Of a DNA stretch of 64,000 nucleotides, positions 45,131 through 57,263 are shown one piece after another. Made by a program: the position numbers and the translations under genes. The DNA lies in NCBI GenBank assembly GCA_037962975.1, contig CM075673.1:14802001-14866000 (forward strand), written 5' to 3'. This stretch comes from Clitoria ternatea (lineage: Eukaryota > Streptophyta > Magnoliopsida > Fabales > Fabaceae). The notes under the pieces were generated by a model. The model saw nothing but the letters and a program-made list of their open reading frames with translations, had not been told where the DNA came from and did no database searches. The first letter of the stretch is position 1. Every line of letters starts with the position of its first letter.

Positions 45131-45369
45131 TGGGGAGTGTCTCTTGTGCGAGATGACTCCTTGTCCTCACTCTGCCTTCTTTCTCTTCGCAATTCTGCGA
45201 GTTCCTTTTGGAGTTGACTAATCAACTCATCACGAGGATCGGGGCTAGACACTGGTACCACCTTCTTTGAGCTGCCCCTATGAGAATCAAAGTTAAGCTT
45301 TCTGAAGGCGTTGGGGTTGGTTCTGTCTTCAGGTTGATTCTCTATGAAATCATGTGCTTCGTCTTCCAT
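45131..45369 (-). pseudogene. Gag fragment of the truncated Tat element
   Basis: Open frame from ATG 45367-45369. Only the N-terminal region and the DPRDELISQLQKEL coil remain; after about 79 residues the frame runs into foreign repeat sequence. Confidence 0.8.
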
Positions 45370-46177
45370 TGATGATCACTTGTTCTTTCTCAGGATATGG
45401 GAATAACTTTATCGGGTCCCACCAGGCGTGCCAATGATCTGTCCAGAACCAGGGTCAAGAGATCCGGTGTCGGGGCAATCATAAATAGTGAAAGGATTAC
45501 GTCTCTGATGACTGGTTATGTATGTATCCGGTCTATATATCCGATATCTCTGTATGAAGAGGGCGGATTGGGCGTCCTGGAGGTCCTTCATACCGTCCTC
45601 ACACATTGAAGTGGGCGAAAGGTGGTGTCACCTGCAAAGATTCTCCGACGCTCAAGTCAGTAATAATATTCCAAGTGAGGAATGTTTTCAGAGAGTAATT
45701 GTAAGTTTTTTAGGTAGTCGAAGATCCCTCCCTTCATTGATGAAGAGAGTTCATATACCTGATTGGCTCGATATTCGAGGATTCGTTAGTGGGGAACCAC
45801 TAACCTCCAATAACATTGTAAATTATTATTTTATTGCACACTTGCCAGTATGATTGGGTCAAGTGGCTATTTTATATTGAGCGTAGGGAGTGTAGGCTGG
45901 GTTTAGGGGACAAGTTGATCATTCCCGTGAGCAGAATTTGGCTCGTAGTGTGGGGGAATTATTGATCGGTCTCTGTAGCAATGCCCTTTGTTTTCTGTAT
46001 GGTGACGTGTATTTTATCCGGTGTCATTGTGTTATCTTGGACAACCGGTATAGGGAGAGTGCCTGATACGAAATTAGAGTCCGGATGTATACCGATGACA
46101 CCGGTTGCACGTTAGCAAACTGTCAAAGATGTTGAAATATGTCTTGTAGAACGGATACCGGTATCGAGACCGGATCA
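45131..46177 (-). mobile_element. truncated Tat-lineage element: 5' LTR plus start of gag
   Basis: LTR at 45435-46177 (TGATCTGTCCAGAACC to GAGACCGGATCA), primer binding site at 45416-45433, and about 80 codons of Gag (45131-45369) on the minus strand. The Gag start MEDEAHDFIENQ and the coil SPDPRDELISQLQKELAELR align with the intact element at 40384. Everything beyond is deleted; the cut end is fused to Ogre-like repeats at about 45131. Confidence 0.85.
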
Positions 46178-46749
46178 GAATCTATTGGCTATGTTTATTT
46201 GATATATTTATTTTTGGTTTAAAGATCATTAGTCTTTTGCACTTAAAAATATTATATAAATCTAAATATTTTTACAAATTATATTTCTTGACCTTTTTTT
46301 ATCAAAACAAAAGGGAATAATAGAATAACATGTTTTTATTTTTTAAAATTAGATTTCTTGATCTTAATTATTTATATAATTTTTTATATGGATATAGTAA
46401 TTTTGAGTATTCATACTGTGTATGCTTAGAAACAAATCATATGCTTAGATAAATGGATTCAAAATGTAAAAATTATTGATTGATAAAACAAGGTTAGGTT
46501 GAATCCATATTCACGTTTTTTTTCATATAAAATAATCCATATGGTAAGCCGTAAAAATCGTTAATCACATTGATTATATTCGTAAAAAAATTATACATCT
46601 AAATATAGTTAGGTTTGACTCAAGTCAAACCAAATTGAATTGCATTTATATATATTTTTAATTTCTATATTATTCATAGTTTGGCTTATATACATTTTAG
46701 AAATAGTTTTTAGTGCCCATTTGGTTGGTCGTTGTGCCAACTAAACAAA
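46178..46749. other. AT-rich host DNA
   Basis: No recognisable feature. Confidence 0.6.
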
Positions 46750-46754
46750 GGTTT

Positions 46755-49422
46755 TAAAACATCCTAATGTTTAAAAATTAAATTTTTAAAATCCAAATAA
46801 ATTTTTCACAAATAATTTAAATTTTAAAATATGATTTGGATTAATGTAATAATACTGTCAACATTAAATCAACCTGCCCATTCATAAATACATATATTTT
46901 ACAAACCGGTATACATAGGAGCCGGCCAAGGCTACTACAAAACAACTATGTGCATCATGTACCATACATATATATACATAATGCTCTGAGCAGGCTGAGT
47001 GATCTCATATCTCATCGCTGTGTCCTATATCCATTGTAAAAATAACAATAAATAGGGGGTGAGCATAAACATATCAAATGATAGTTATTGAATCGGATTA
47101 AGTGTCCAATTCATAACTATATATAAATCATAACCATATCACATAATCTTATCATATATCATTCATTCTCATATTATCAAATGATCATATCATCATATTA
47201 TTCTCAATAACATATAGCAATGCATTCATATGCTCAACCAAATGGATCCATTATTAAGTCTTTTAATTTGTGTTACAACACTGGCTCTCAGCCATAACTC
47301 AGCTCTCAGCTGATCTGGCCGTTTTACTGGTACCAAATCGTTTGCCCTCTCACGTGACACAATCACTCCCAGCGACAACGGTAGTGTCACGGGCTAAACC
47401 CCGAGCCCCGCTCAAGAGGTTTGCCTTGAGTCCCACCCAAGGTCTTTTGTGGAATCCTCAAAACCACAATCATATTTCATATTTGGTCATTACATAAGCA
47501 TCCCATGCTTTATCAATATGCATCACATGTATTTATATATCATGAAAACTTCATGAATATCATTCATATCATCATCACCAATCACATATCAACATCATAT
47601 TTCCTACTGCATCTCATGCATAGGAATAATCACAAATACATACATAACATATACCATTCATATCTCATAATATATCACACATATCATACATATTCAGGAT
47701 TTCTCATTGAAGATAACAATATTATCCTGACTCCGTTCATAAACTATACATTTAAAATGTAAACGCTCCCCCTACCTGGAATAAAGAATTCCAGCAGCTC
47801 CTCAGGCTATATCCAATCAGAGTTCAGAAGTTCCGACTGGAATTTCTAACTCTGAACCCATCCAAAGCTTCTTCTTCCTAAAAGCCAAGCTTCCACGTGA
47901 AAGAGAAGAAGTGAAGATTGGTCTCCTCTTTGATTGATAATTTCCAGTAAAGATTGGAAAAGAAAAGGATTAGAGGTGATGTTTTACACTTTCAAAATTC
48001 CCAGCTGATCCAACAGTAGAATTTGATATAAATCGTTCATGAAAAAGAGACGTGAACGAAATGAAGAAGTACGATACACGTATATTAAGAGATAAGGAAG
48101 AAACAAGATAATAAAAGAGGATAGGACAATAGAGAGGGTCCCATACTTAGAAAAAGACAAGAGAATATGCTAGAATTTAGAAGAATAGAACGACGTGGAA
48201 GAACCTCAATGATTAAAGTAAACATCAGTTCTGACATTGTTTAGATATTTTGGCATATCTCTCTCTCATATCTTAATAAATTTTAATAAATTTGACCTTG
48301 CTGGAAAGCTAAGACAACGAGGAATAACTTTGTAGTTGACCATATTTCCAAATTCCCACTCTAACATGGTCAAAAGATTGAATTGAAAATGCTCGGGAAT
48401 ATCTTTTTCTGAGAAGGATTCATCAGAGTCTCTTTTTGTTCAGAATTGCTTCACTCAGAAGGAATTCACTCGGAACTGTTTCTATTTGAAACATCAGCCA
48501 TAGCTATTCTTTCCTCGGAAGTGACTCACTCCGAAATGTCTCATCCGGAGACACCTTATTCAGAAATATCTCACTCAGATATATCTCTACCCGAGTCAAA
48601 GTCTTTCTTCACTCGAAAATATTTCTCTCGGAAGTACGTCACTCGGAAGTCTTACAAACAAAAGGGTCATTCAGAGTTGAAGTTCAGTCTCAAAGACGAA
48701 TCCGAAACTTGAATATGGACCCGAGCACGAATTGAATGAAAGAATTCACCACTCGGATATTTACTTCCCTCGGGAACTATTCACTCGGAAATGTACTCGT
48801 TCGAAGTTAAAGTCTTTCTCTATCCAGAAGTACTTCCCTTGGAAAAGACTCACTCGGTATGTCTCAATCGGTGCCATACCACGTGGAAATCAGAAATATC
48901 TCACTCGGTGCCTTCCCACTCGGAAGCGTCGCACTCAAAGACATCCGACTCAGGAAAGTTGCACTCGACTCGGAAATTCCCCACTCGGGAATTCACTACT
49001 CGGAAATATCTCGATCCGAGAAGTACTCATTCGAAATCAAAGCTTTTCTTCGCTCGGAAGCACTTCTCTCAGAAACGACCCATTCGGAAACGTTTCACTC
49101 AGATTTACCTCACTCAAAAGTGTCTCATTCGGACACAACTTTTCTTCACTCGAAAGTGATTCTCTCGGTCATGCTTCACTCGGAAACATCTTAACTTTAC
49201 TTCACTCGGAAGTAGTTCTCTCACTCAGAAAGATCTTACTCGAAATCAGATCCCTTTCTTCACTCGGAAAGTCTTATCCCAAACATGATTCGCTCGGGAA
49301 CGTTTCACTCGTCCGAAATCAGACTCGAAAATTCTTCACTGATAACGGATGTCTGATGCTTTTCAGTTAAAAAGAAACTCCACCGATCCTTAATGAATTA
49401 TTTTCAAAGTAAGGATGTTACA
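46755..49422. mobile_element. probable solo LTR of a Gypsy (Tekay-like) element
   Basis: About 2.7 kb from TAAAACATCC to GGATGTTACA, flanked by GGTTT at 46750-46754 and 49423-49427. The ends resemble the TGTGACATCC/GGATGTTACA ends of the Tekay LTR, with a mutated first dinucleotide. The general plan (GGGGTGAGCATA near 47055, a GC-richer block at 47280-47460) also recalls that LTR. No internal coding region is present, so recombination between LTRs is the likely origin. Confidence 0.62.
48440..49345. repeat. degenerate TCACTCGGAA tandem array
   Basis: Dozens of units of roughly 20-27 bp built on (T/A)CTCACTCGGAAAT or CACTCGGAAGT with variable spacers. All three + frames stay open for long stretches because the unit lacks stops; these frames are not genes. 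Confidence 0.85.
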
Positions 49423-49427
49423 GGTTT

Positions 49428-52400
49428 GACCAACCGAGGAAAAAGATTAGTTGATTCAATGGAAATTTAACTATCAAATATTATGTAAAATCAATATTAA
49501 TTATTAAATTTTTTTATCTCCACAACTAGTTTTTAAACAAACACTTATATTTGCAAACAAGAAAAAAATAATTTTTTTAACTTTTATAAACTTCTGATCA
49601 TAAACCTTAAACTCAAAACCATCATTGTCGCCATTATGCCCATCGTCGCCACTACTATCACAACCGCCACCCTAAACCTTAAACCACCCCTACCATTAAC
49701 ATTGCTAGAGTCATCAGCGTTTCTATTGTAGCCATCACCACCACTCGCGCCACTATCACTATTGGCACCATTGTCACCACCACCATCATAATTACTATTG
49801 TCACTATAACAACTTTAAAACCATTGTTGCTACCACCACTACCCTCTACCAACATTATCACCACTTCCATTGTCACCGCTACCATCAATATTACTAGTGC
49901 GACTATCATCAAAAGGCTCATGCTATTGTTGTTACATGTAATGTAGTTGGGATTAAAATTATAAAATTTTACAACATCTTTTTAAAATTCAAAATCATAA
50001 AAAACTAAATATAGAACTAAAAAATAAACAAACTTTGGTTTTATAAAATTTTAAAACTAAAAACCACCCCAAACAAGATCTTAATCAATTATCATGTGTT
50101 ATTTGTATCATGAGTTTATTGGATCTAAAATATATATAAGTAATTTAACTTTAAGTTGTTATAAACTTTTGATATAAATATAACATATAAGTTCAAAATA
50201 AAGTATCCCTACCACAATAAATTATTTGTAAAAAATACTAAAATGATAAACTATATTTCTCTTATATCTCTTACATTTTTAAGACTAAATATATATAAAT
50301 TTTTTATTATATTGATTTCTCGGTATTTTGTATTTAAAATGAAAGTTTAAAATCATGAAACCAAATCAACAAAAATTGTAATAATTTGATTTAGTTTTTG
50401 ATTTTTGTATTTTATTTCAATCGAATCAAATTAAATTGCATATATTTTTTATTATGGAATTCAAATTATTTTTTCTTCAAAATCAAACCAACAACAACAC
50501 AAACACTCAACTACTGCCACAAGTCTCGGCTTATATGTAGTTCCAGACAAGTGAAAAGTGAAATCTTCAAGGGGTATTTAGTACATAGATATTTTTTTAA
50601 TCCTAAGAATTATGTTTTTCAAATATTATATATTTTGTAGGAATTTTGTCAGGAGTGTTAACGATATGTTTGGTGTGATTATAATATTTCTAGAAAAATT
50701 ATATGGATGTTTTGACTTCTGTTCACTTTTGTACTTATGCTATTTTTTATGAACAATAAATATACAAGAGATGTTTAAATTATTTTACATCTGAGACATA
50801 ATTGTATTTTGACATATAAAAAAACTTGTAAATTAAACGAGAATTAAGATTCTCATCCCCAAAAAGTTTTGGTGGAAATTATAATTAAATCTTAGTTTCT
50901 CGAAAACATTATTTAAAACAATTATACTAAATATAAAAATAGAAAATTTTTAAATTATAATTCGGAGGAATAAAAAAAATCCGCTTAACTCCTAAGTACG
51001 GACTCTGGTTGCCTTAGTAAGATCAAGTATCCGAATTTCAATTATTTGTATTGAGGAAATATATCTTTTTTAAAAAATTTGATTAAAATCTTTTAAACTT
51101 TTTATATTTACCTTCCGATTATTGACGAGATAAAATTGGACAGGTGTCAATTCCAAATACAGTGTAGCCTGGATTATCATTAATATTCCATCATTATTGT
51201 AATAATCACGCGTACTCACTAGCTACCACGTTTAGTTGAAAAGTCTTGGCAAAAATCAAGTTTTGTTGACCATACATTCTTTAGTCAACCTATACATGCA
51301 CCATTACCCGACACAGTTATATGGCCCAGTAAGCCCACAACTATATGGCCCAGTAAAGTGACCACCAATAACCACCCACCAAACCGCAAGACAGAAACAA
51401 CTTGCTTATTTCACCAAAAAAAAGAACAACTTGCTTATACAAATACAAGTACAACCCTGGAGCTAATTAAAGTAAATGTTGTCATATTATTTTTTGCCTT
51501 TTAACAGTTAAGGAACCCCGCAAGAGCTCTTATAACTAAGGACCCAATTTAGACTAATTTGGTGGTGCAATACTTTAACACAACATATTCTAAAACATTT
51601 TACTGAAAAATCTCACATTTGCGGTTGTTAGAAAAGGATGCAGGCTGAAGACGTGTGATAGCACCATCTTAAGAGTTTATTTGTAGTATGTGAACTCCTT
51701 AAGATATAATAGTTTCTTCTGATATAAACCAAGACCAAAACTAACTAGAGAAAAGGAAAGATGAGAAACCCAGTAAGGATGAGAGAGATAGAGAAAACAG
51801 CAAAAAAGAAATTTAATAATTAATTAGAGTTTCGAGAACCACATATATTTATAAAATCATTAATCTATTAAAAAATATTTTTAGATTAAAATATCTTAAG
51901 ATGATTAACGAAAATAACTTGAACATATCAACAAACATAAGTCTAAACATACATGTTTTAATATATATTTTTTTAACTTTCTTAAACCAAACAATGTGAG
52001 ACTTCATTTGAAATACTCTTTCACACATTAGCGGTTTGCTCGTGGGGAAAAAAATATGTTACATATTCTTCATATTCATAGATGTTTATCTATTTAGGCA
52101 ATGAGAAAAGATTAATTTCTTAAGTAAAAATTTAGATCAGAATTAATATTCTAAACCAAAAAAATATAGCAAGAGAGTTTTATACAAAGAGAATACATGT
52201 AATACGATCAACTCAAATTAGTCAATATCTGAAATAACTATTGAACATACATTCGTATTGGCAACAAGTTGGATGATATATCGTGTCGATCATTGATTCA
52301 AATTAAATCATTAATACTGATTTATAAATTAAAATATTAGTAGTATTAAATTAAAACTCATGTAATGCATTACATCTCAATTCATTAGGATTAGTTTAGG

Positions 52401-54690
52401 GACTGAGGATTAGTAATTTACATAAATTTTTACAATCAAATTTCAATATATTTGCTTAGTAAGAAAAACTATTATATATCTTTCTTCATACGGGATTTAA
52501 ATTCAACTTTTTTGTTGCTCTTTTTCTTTTAGTAGATGTATTTTTTTAAAATGAAGTAAAATTTTATAAAAATATTATTTGAACGTTACACTGTATATAT
52601 TTAAATCTCAACTAATACCCTCTTTGTCCATAATAAGGTTTTAGTGCAAAAATTTAAAGGGAAGAGCTAGCAAGCACCATGGACAAGAAATATGCACTGA
52701 AAACTACGCAAGTGGGATCAATAATCAAAAGTATGAATCAGTTATGGTGTTGTAGAAATAATGTAATTTTAAAAAATGAATCTAAATGTACAGAACGAGT
52801 GTTTGAGTTGATAATATTTAAGAATTGATTTTGGTTAATGATGAAGTTAAAGAGTTTTAATTTTTATTTTATTGGTTGGTACATAAAAGGTATTGTTGAA
52901 GGTAAAAAGGCCACACTGGTAATTGTGGAGTGTGATGAATGTTGATTGATTCTACCTAGATTATTGCGTTGACATTCCGCACTAAGCTAAAGATTTAGGT
53001 GAAATTTGTAACCAGAAAAGGAGAAAATTTTAGGGTAAATTAGTATACCTAGAGGCTAGATTATTCCTTAAGTAGCACTCTCCACTATTTATTGTGGTAG
53101 GTACCGAACAAATCTTTGTTGAGGAATGTCTATGAGATTTTACTAATTGGCGACAGTGACAATTATACAATGATGTGAATTTTGAAGCATCATGTATTGG
53201 GTATCTTCAATAAGAATCTATGGAGGATAATTATTTGAAAACAATAAAATTTTAAGATATGAAAGATAGTGACGCCAATTACTTTTTAGGCCAAGTATAA
53301 AAGGGTCACTTGTCAGGTGAGCATGCCATATAAAACTTGATCAATGATCAATCATTATTAGTAGCAAAAAGAAATTTACAATATTATATAACCAATGATA
53401 TTAATTATTTCCAGCTTAGTTTACATTTTTCTCTTTCATTTTCGTTAGATGATTGATTCTAGTTAATTTTTAATTGTCTAATTTCACTTCTTCAACTATT
53501 CAATTAATTGACAATATATTTATTTATTTTTAATTGTAGAATTTTGTTTTTTTAAACTATTTGATTTAAATACATAGTTGCTCCTGCTTCTTATTTTATG
53601 TGCAATTGATAATGTGGAAAATAAAAACGGTTCCACTACAATACATATTATTCTCTTTGTTGCCATTATGTAATGGATTCAAAAATATTTATACATGGTT
53701 AAAAGATGGTCTAAGTAACATATATATAGTCTAATTAATGTAACAATTGGTTTGTATAATATTTCATTATAATATAACAACTATGAATATTTATACAAAT
53801 TTATGATATAAATATTAAATTAATTAATGATATATACAAAATAAAAATAAACATTTATAATTATTATATTTTAATGAAATTATTATTATTTTGAATTTTT
53901 AATGAAAGGAAATAAAATTTGAGGTTTAAGCCTATAATGTTAAGGTGGGCACAATTGATCATAATTAATAGTTTATTATGATAAAAGAGTATATTGATTT
54001 ATAGTATAATAATATAAATAATAGTTTTTTTATGTATTGGATAATGATACATTAAAAGAGTATAACACATATTACAAAATTATTGTTTCAAGTATTTTTT
54101 TTAGATGCCCTTAACTCCAATGCCCCTAGTCAGTTGTCACATGATTAAGGGCAATAATGAATTGGAAAAAACTAATAATGTGACGTTTGTTGAGGGCATT
54201 CAAGCAAAATCCTTATTCTAATTGATATAAAACTCTATGATTCAAGTTGTCATTTAGAGAAAAATTATGTATGAAGGCAAAAAAAAAAATAGTTTAACTA
54301 TTAATTAAAATGGTACACTTAAAAATTAAAGAATTAAATGTCAAAATAAATTAAATTGACTGATTTAAAGATAAAAAATAATACAAGTAAAGGTTAGAAA
54401 GAAAGTTTAAAAATCAAAATATGATATGGCTAAATTTCCAAGTATCTAGACAGTTAGGGATCCGTATAAATATTGTATAACGATATATGATCAATATCAG
54501 CACAGCAACAAACGTGTTTGCGTGGAAGCAGAAAGAGTCGTCACATGACAGGATTAAGCTTCACTCAATATTGAATGTTATATTAATACAAACCAACCTT
54601 CAAAAATATTTGACCGTTCCAAGGTCCTAGGCCAAGTCCAAGACTATTTACTTAACAACGTAATAGTAATTAATATTAGTGTCAAATAAT
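49428..54690. other. AT-rich intergenic DNA
   Basis: Over 5 kb without a gene I can support. At 49620-49925 there is a stretch of degenerate trinucleotides (CCA, TCA, ATT, GTC), an old microsatellite that opens a minus-strand frame without meaning. Elsewhere only A/T runs. Confidence 0.6.
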
Positions 54691-54768
54691 GAGTCAAGTC
54701 TTTGATTCATTCATCACCAATTGGTCAAATAACTTGTAACAGTTACGAAGCCGTCTCACTGAGAAACT

Positions 54769-54778
54769 TGTATATATA
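54769..54778 (+). promoter_or_regulatory. TATA box of the small gene at 54935
   Basis: TGTATATATA about 160 bases before the ATG, with ACCAATTGG (CCAAT-type word) about 50 bases further upstream at 54716-54724. Confidence 0.6.
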
Positions 54779-54934
54779 CGGATTCTCTTCCCAACAACCC
54801 TCAACACCATCATATACATCTCTATATCTCCTTCACCATCAATCACAAGGCGCACCAATTTTAATTTCATAGCATCCAACACCATATAATATTGCCATAA
54901 CACACAGGTTTCAAATTTTCTCTCTGTGAACATC

Positions 54935-55237
54935 ATGCAGACATTGCAAAATGATAGCAGAAACTCTGCTGCATCAACTTCAGCTTGTAACAATTATTAC
55001 GGGTCTGGTATTCCTTATTTGGCTGAACAGAGCAAGAGCAGCGAAAACAATATTGATAATTGCAAGCCATATGGAACCACAAAAAAACGGGTGATTATAG
55101 TTAAAAGGGTTTACTCAACAAGAACTCGTGGACATTCTGGTGGCTTACGATCACTGGCTCGGAAACTTGGTCGATTCAAGGTTCGAACAGTAGTTGTCGA
55201 AGAAACCGCAACCCAGGAATGTCAACAGAATAAATGA
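54935..55237 (+). CDS. small basic plant protein of unknown function, 100 aa
   Basis: The first ATG of the frame is at 54935. Single exon, 100 residues. Ser/Asn-rich N terminus, then a basic middle (TTKKRVIIVKRVYSTRTRG, about residues 49-67) and the tail SLARKLGRFKVRTVVVEET (about 73-91). This tail matches KLERFKIRTFVLAEE of the protein at 27676: KL-RFK-(I/V)RT-V, then EE. No signal peptide or membrane segment. Good TATA box, in-frame stop TGA, and spacing typical of a compact plant gene. I do not recognise the family. Confidence 0.65.
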   Translation: MQTLQNDSRNSAASTSACNNYYGSGIPYLAEQSKSSENNIDNCKPYGTTKKRVIIVKRVYSTRTRGHSGGLRSLARKLGRFKVRTVVVEETATQECQQNK

Positions 55238-57263
55238 GGATTACTTCTTTTTTTTTCTTTTATCTTTATATATGGAGTATTCACTGAGGGATATATATAA
55301 TGATTAATCTCCCTTTTAAAACTAACTTCTCATGTAAAACAAATTATTGAATTAATAGCTTTAAACTATGTACATTTTACAAGTTTTTTTTCTTGTCAAA
55401 GTATGCATTATAAAAATTAAAATGGGGACATTAATCGTTGTCTTTATAATTAGAGAGGAAATAAAAGAAGTGAAATTTGAAAAGTTGTGACGTTGCTCAA
55501 CTCTCACACGTGCCGAAGGACAAGATGTGGCTGGGCACAGTGGACAAAACTTTTTTGTACGAAATAGTTGAGCACAGCACTAATTCAGTGGATTTTGATA
55601 CGACACTGGAACATTAATCGGTGGTTCAACATTAACTTCTTAAATGCGAGACGTGTTAATTATTCACTAATTATATATTGTAAATAAATAAATGATAATT
55701 TCTTTTGAAAAGTGGTACCAACACTTATGAATTATTCACTAATTATAATGTAATATATTATATTTATAATTAGTTTATAGAGACAAATAATTTTTTTATT
55801 ATCTATTATGATCGCCGAAATGATAGAGTTTAAGTTATCATTTTGAAGTTCTAATTTTCTTTTAATTATTATGACTTTGAAGTTCTAAATTCACACCTTA
55901 GGTTTTAAAACATAAACTTATTTATTCAGATTTTTTAAACTTTAGTTTTACAGTTTTTTTTAATTGTAAACCAAAAAAAATCATATTTTAAAATATTCTA
56001 ATTTAATTTAAAGCATAAACTTATTTATTTAGATCAGTCAATAAATTTACTTTAATCATTTGATTTGTAAATCAGATCCAAGTTAATCAAATTATTAACT
56101 AGTCAAACTTAAATGATTAGAAACTAACTTCACTTTTTTGTTAATTATTTGTAAGCTGGCAACACTAGAAAAAAGGGTCATGTCATCTATAGACATGAAA
56201 TGAACAGGAAAAGCGCACACATAATCATTTTTAATAGTTAATAATGGTGATAATTAACCTGTACGTTGTGATTTAATTAACCATTGGTTATTAGCTAATG
56301 ATCACATCTCTCTCGACTCATGCGACCATTGACGTACATTTTTTTAACATGTACCATTGTTAAAAATTGGAGAACAATATCGTAGGCTTCCTCAATAAAC
56401 CATTTTTATTAGGATTACTGGTGCTTATTGTATTTAATTGGTGATATTTTTTGTTTATTTTAAAATTAAAGTATATTATAATTTCACATTAATCTTTACT
56501 CAGTTTTGAATCAACGATTTAAAAAAAAACAATTCATTGATTTAGAATAAAAATAAAGACTATTTTTCAATTGATTGACCCGTAAAATAACATTATATTT
56601 TAATTTTAAAATGGATTGAGAAGATCATAAACTGAATTCAATAACCATTAATAATCATAAAGATACGTGCTTATCGAAGACCACTTTAAACTAATTTTCA
56701 AAGAAACCTTTTATCAATTATTTGGTATTAAATAATTTTATTTCTCCAAAGTCAAGTTCAAAAATTAATATTAATAAAATTGTCTAATTGTTTTTTTTTT
56801 GGTTTATTTAGAGAAAAATTTACATTTATTTATTAACTTCGATATTACAAATATTAATTATAATTTTTAAATTCATTTTCTTATATATCACCTGGTAATT
56901 CTCAAACTATAATGAGTTAGGCTTAATAGCTTTATTTTAGTTCAACTAAAATAAAAGCTATTCTTCGGTGGGCTTACTTTATGCTTGTGACCCTATAGGT
57001 AAAACATCCGGTCATACTAATAATAAATTATTTTTTATTAATATAAAATAAGAGTGACATCTAGCAATGCATCATTATGTCTGGATATTATTTATCATTG
57101 ATATAACCTATAAATGATAATTATTTTATACATTTATTCCTTCTGTCATGATATCCAATTGGGCTAAAGGCATGATCGTCATACTTGCATGACCCAATTT
57201 ATTTTACTTGACACCAATAAACTTTAATGAATAAATATCTAATATTTATTCTTCCTAGCATGA
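55238..57263. other. AT-rich intergenic DNA
   Basis: 3' flank of the small gene and host DNA up to the second Ogre-like element. Nothing recognisable. Confidence 0.6.

Noticed and set aside
48446..49370. Three overlapping + frames up to 212 codons, Ser/His/Glu-rich
   Set aside because: They are the three readings of the TCACTCGGAA array, which lacks stop codons by composition.
49679..49921. Minus-strand hydrophobic 80-codon frame resembling membrane segments
   Set aside because: It is the translation of a degenerate trinucleotide microsatellite.
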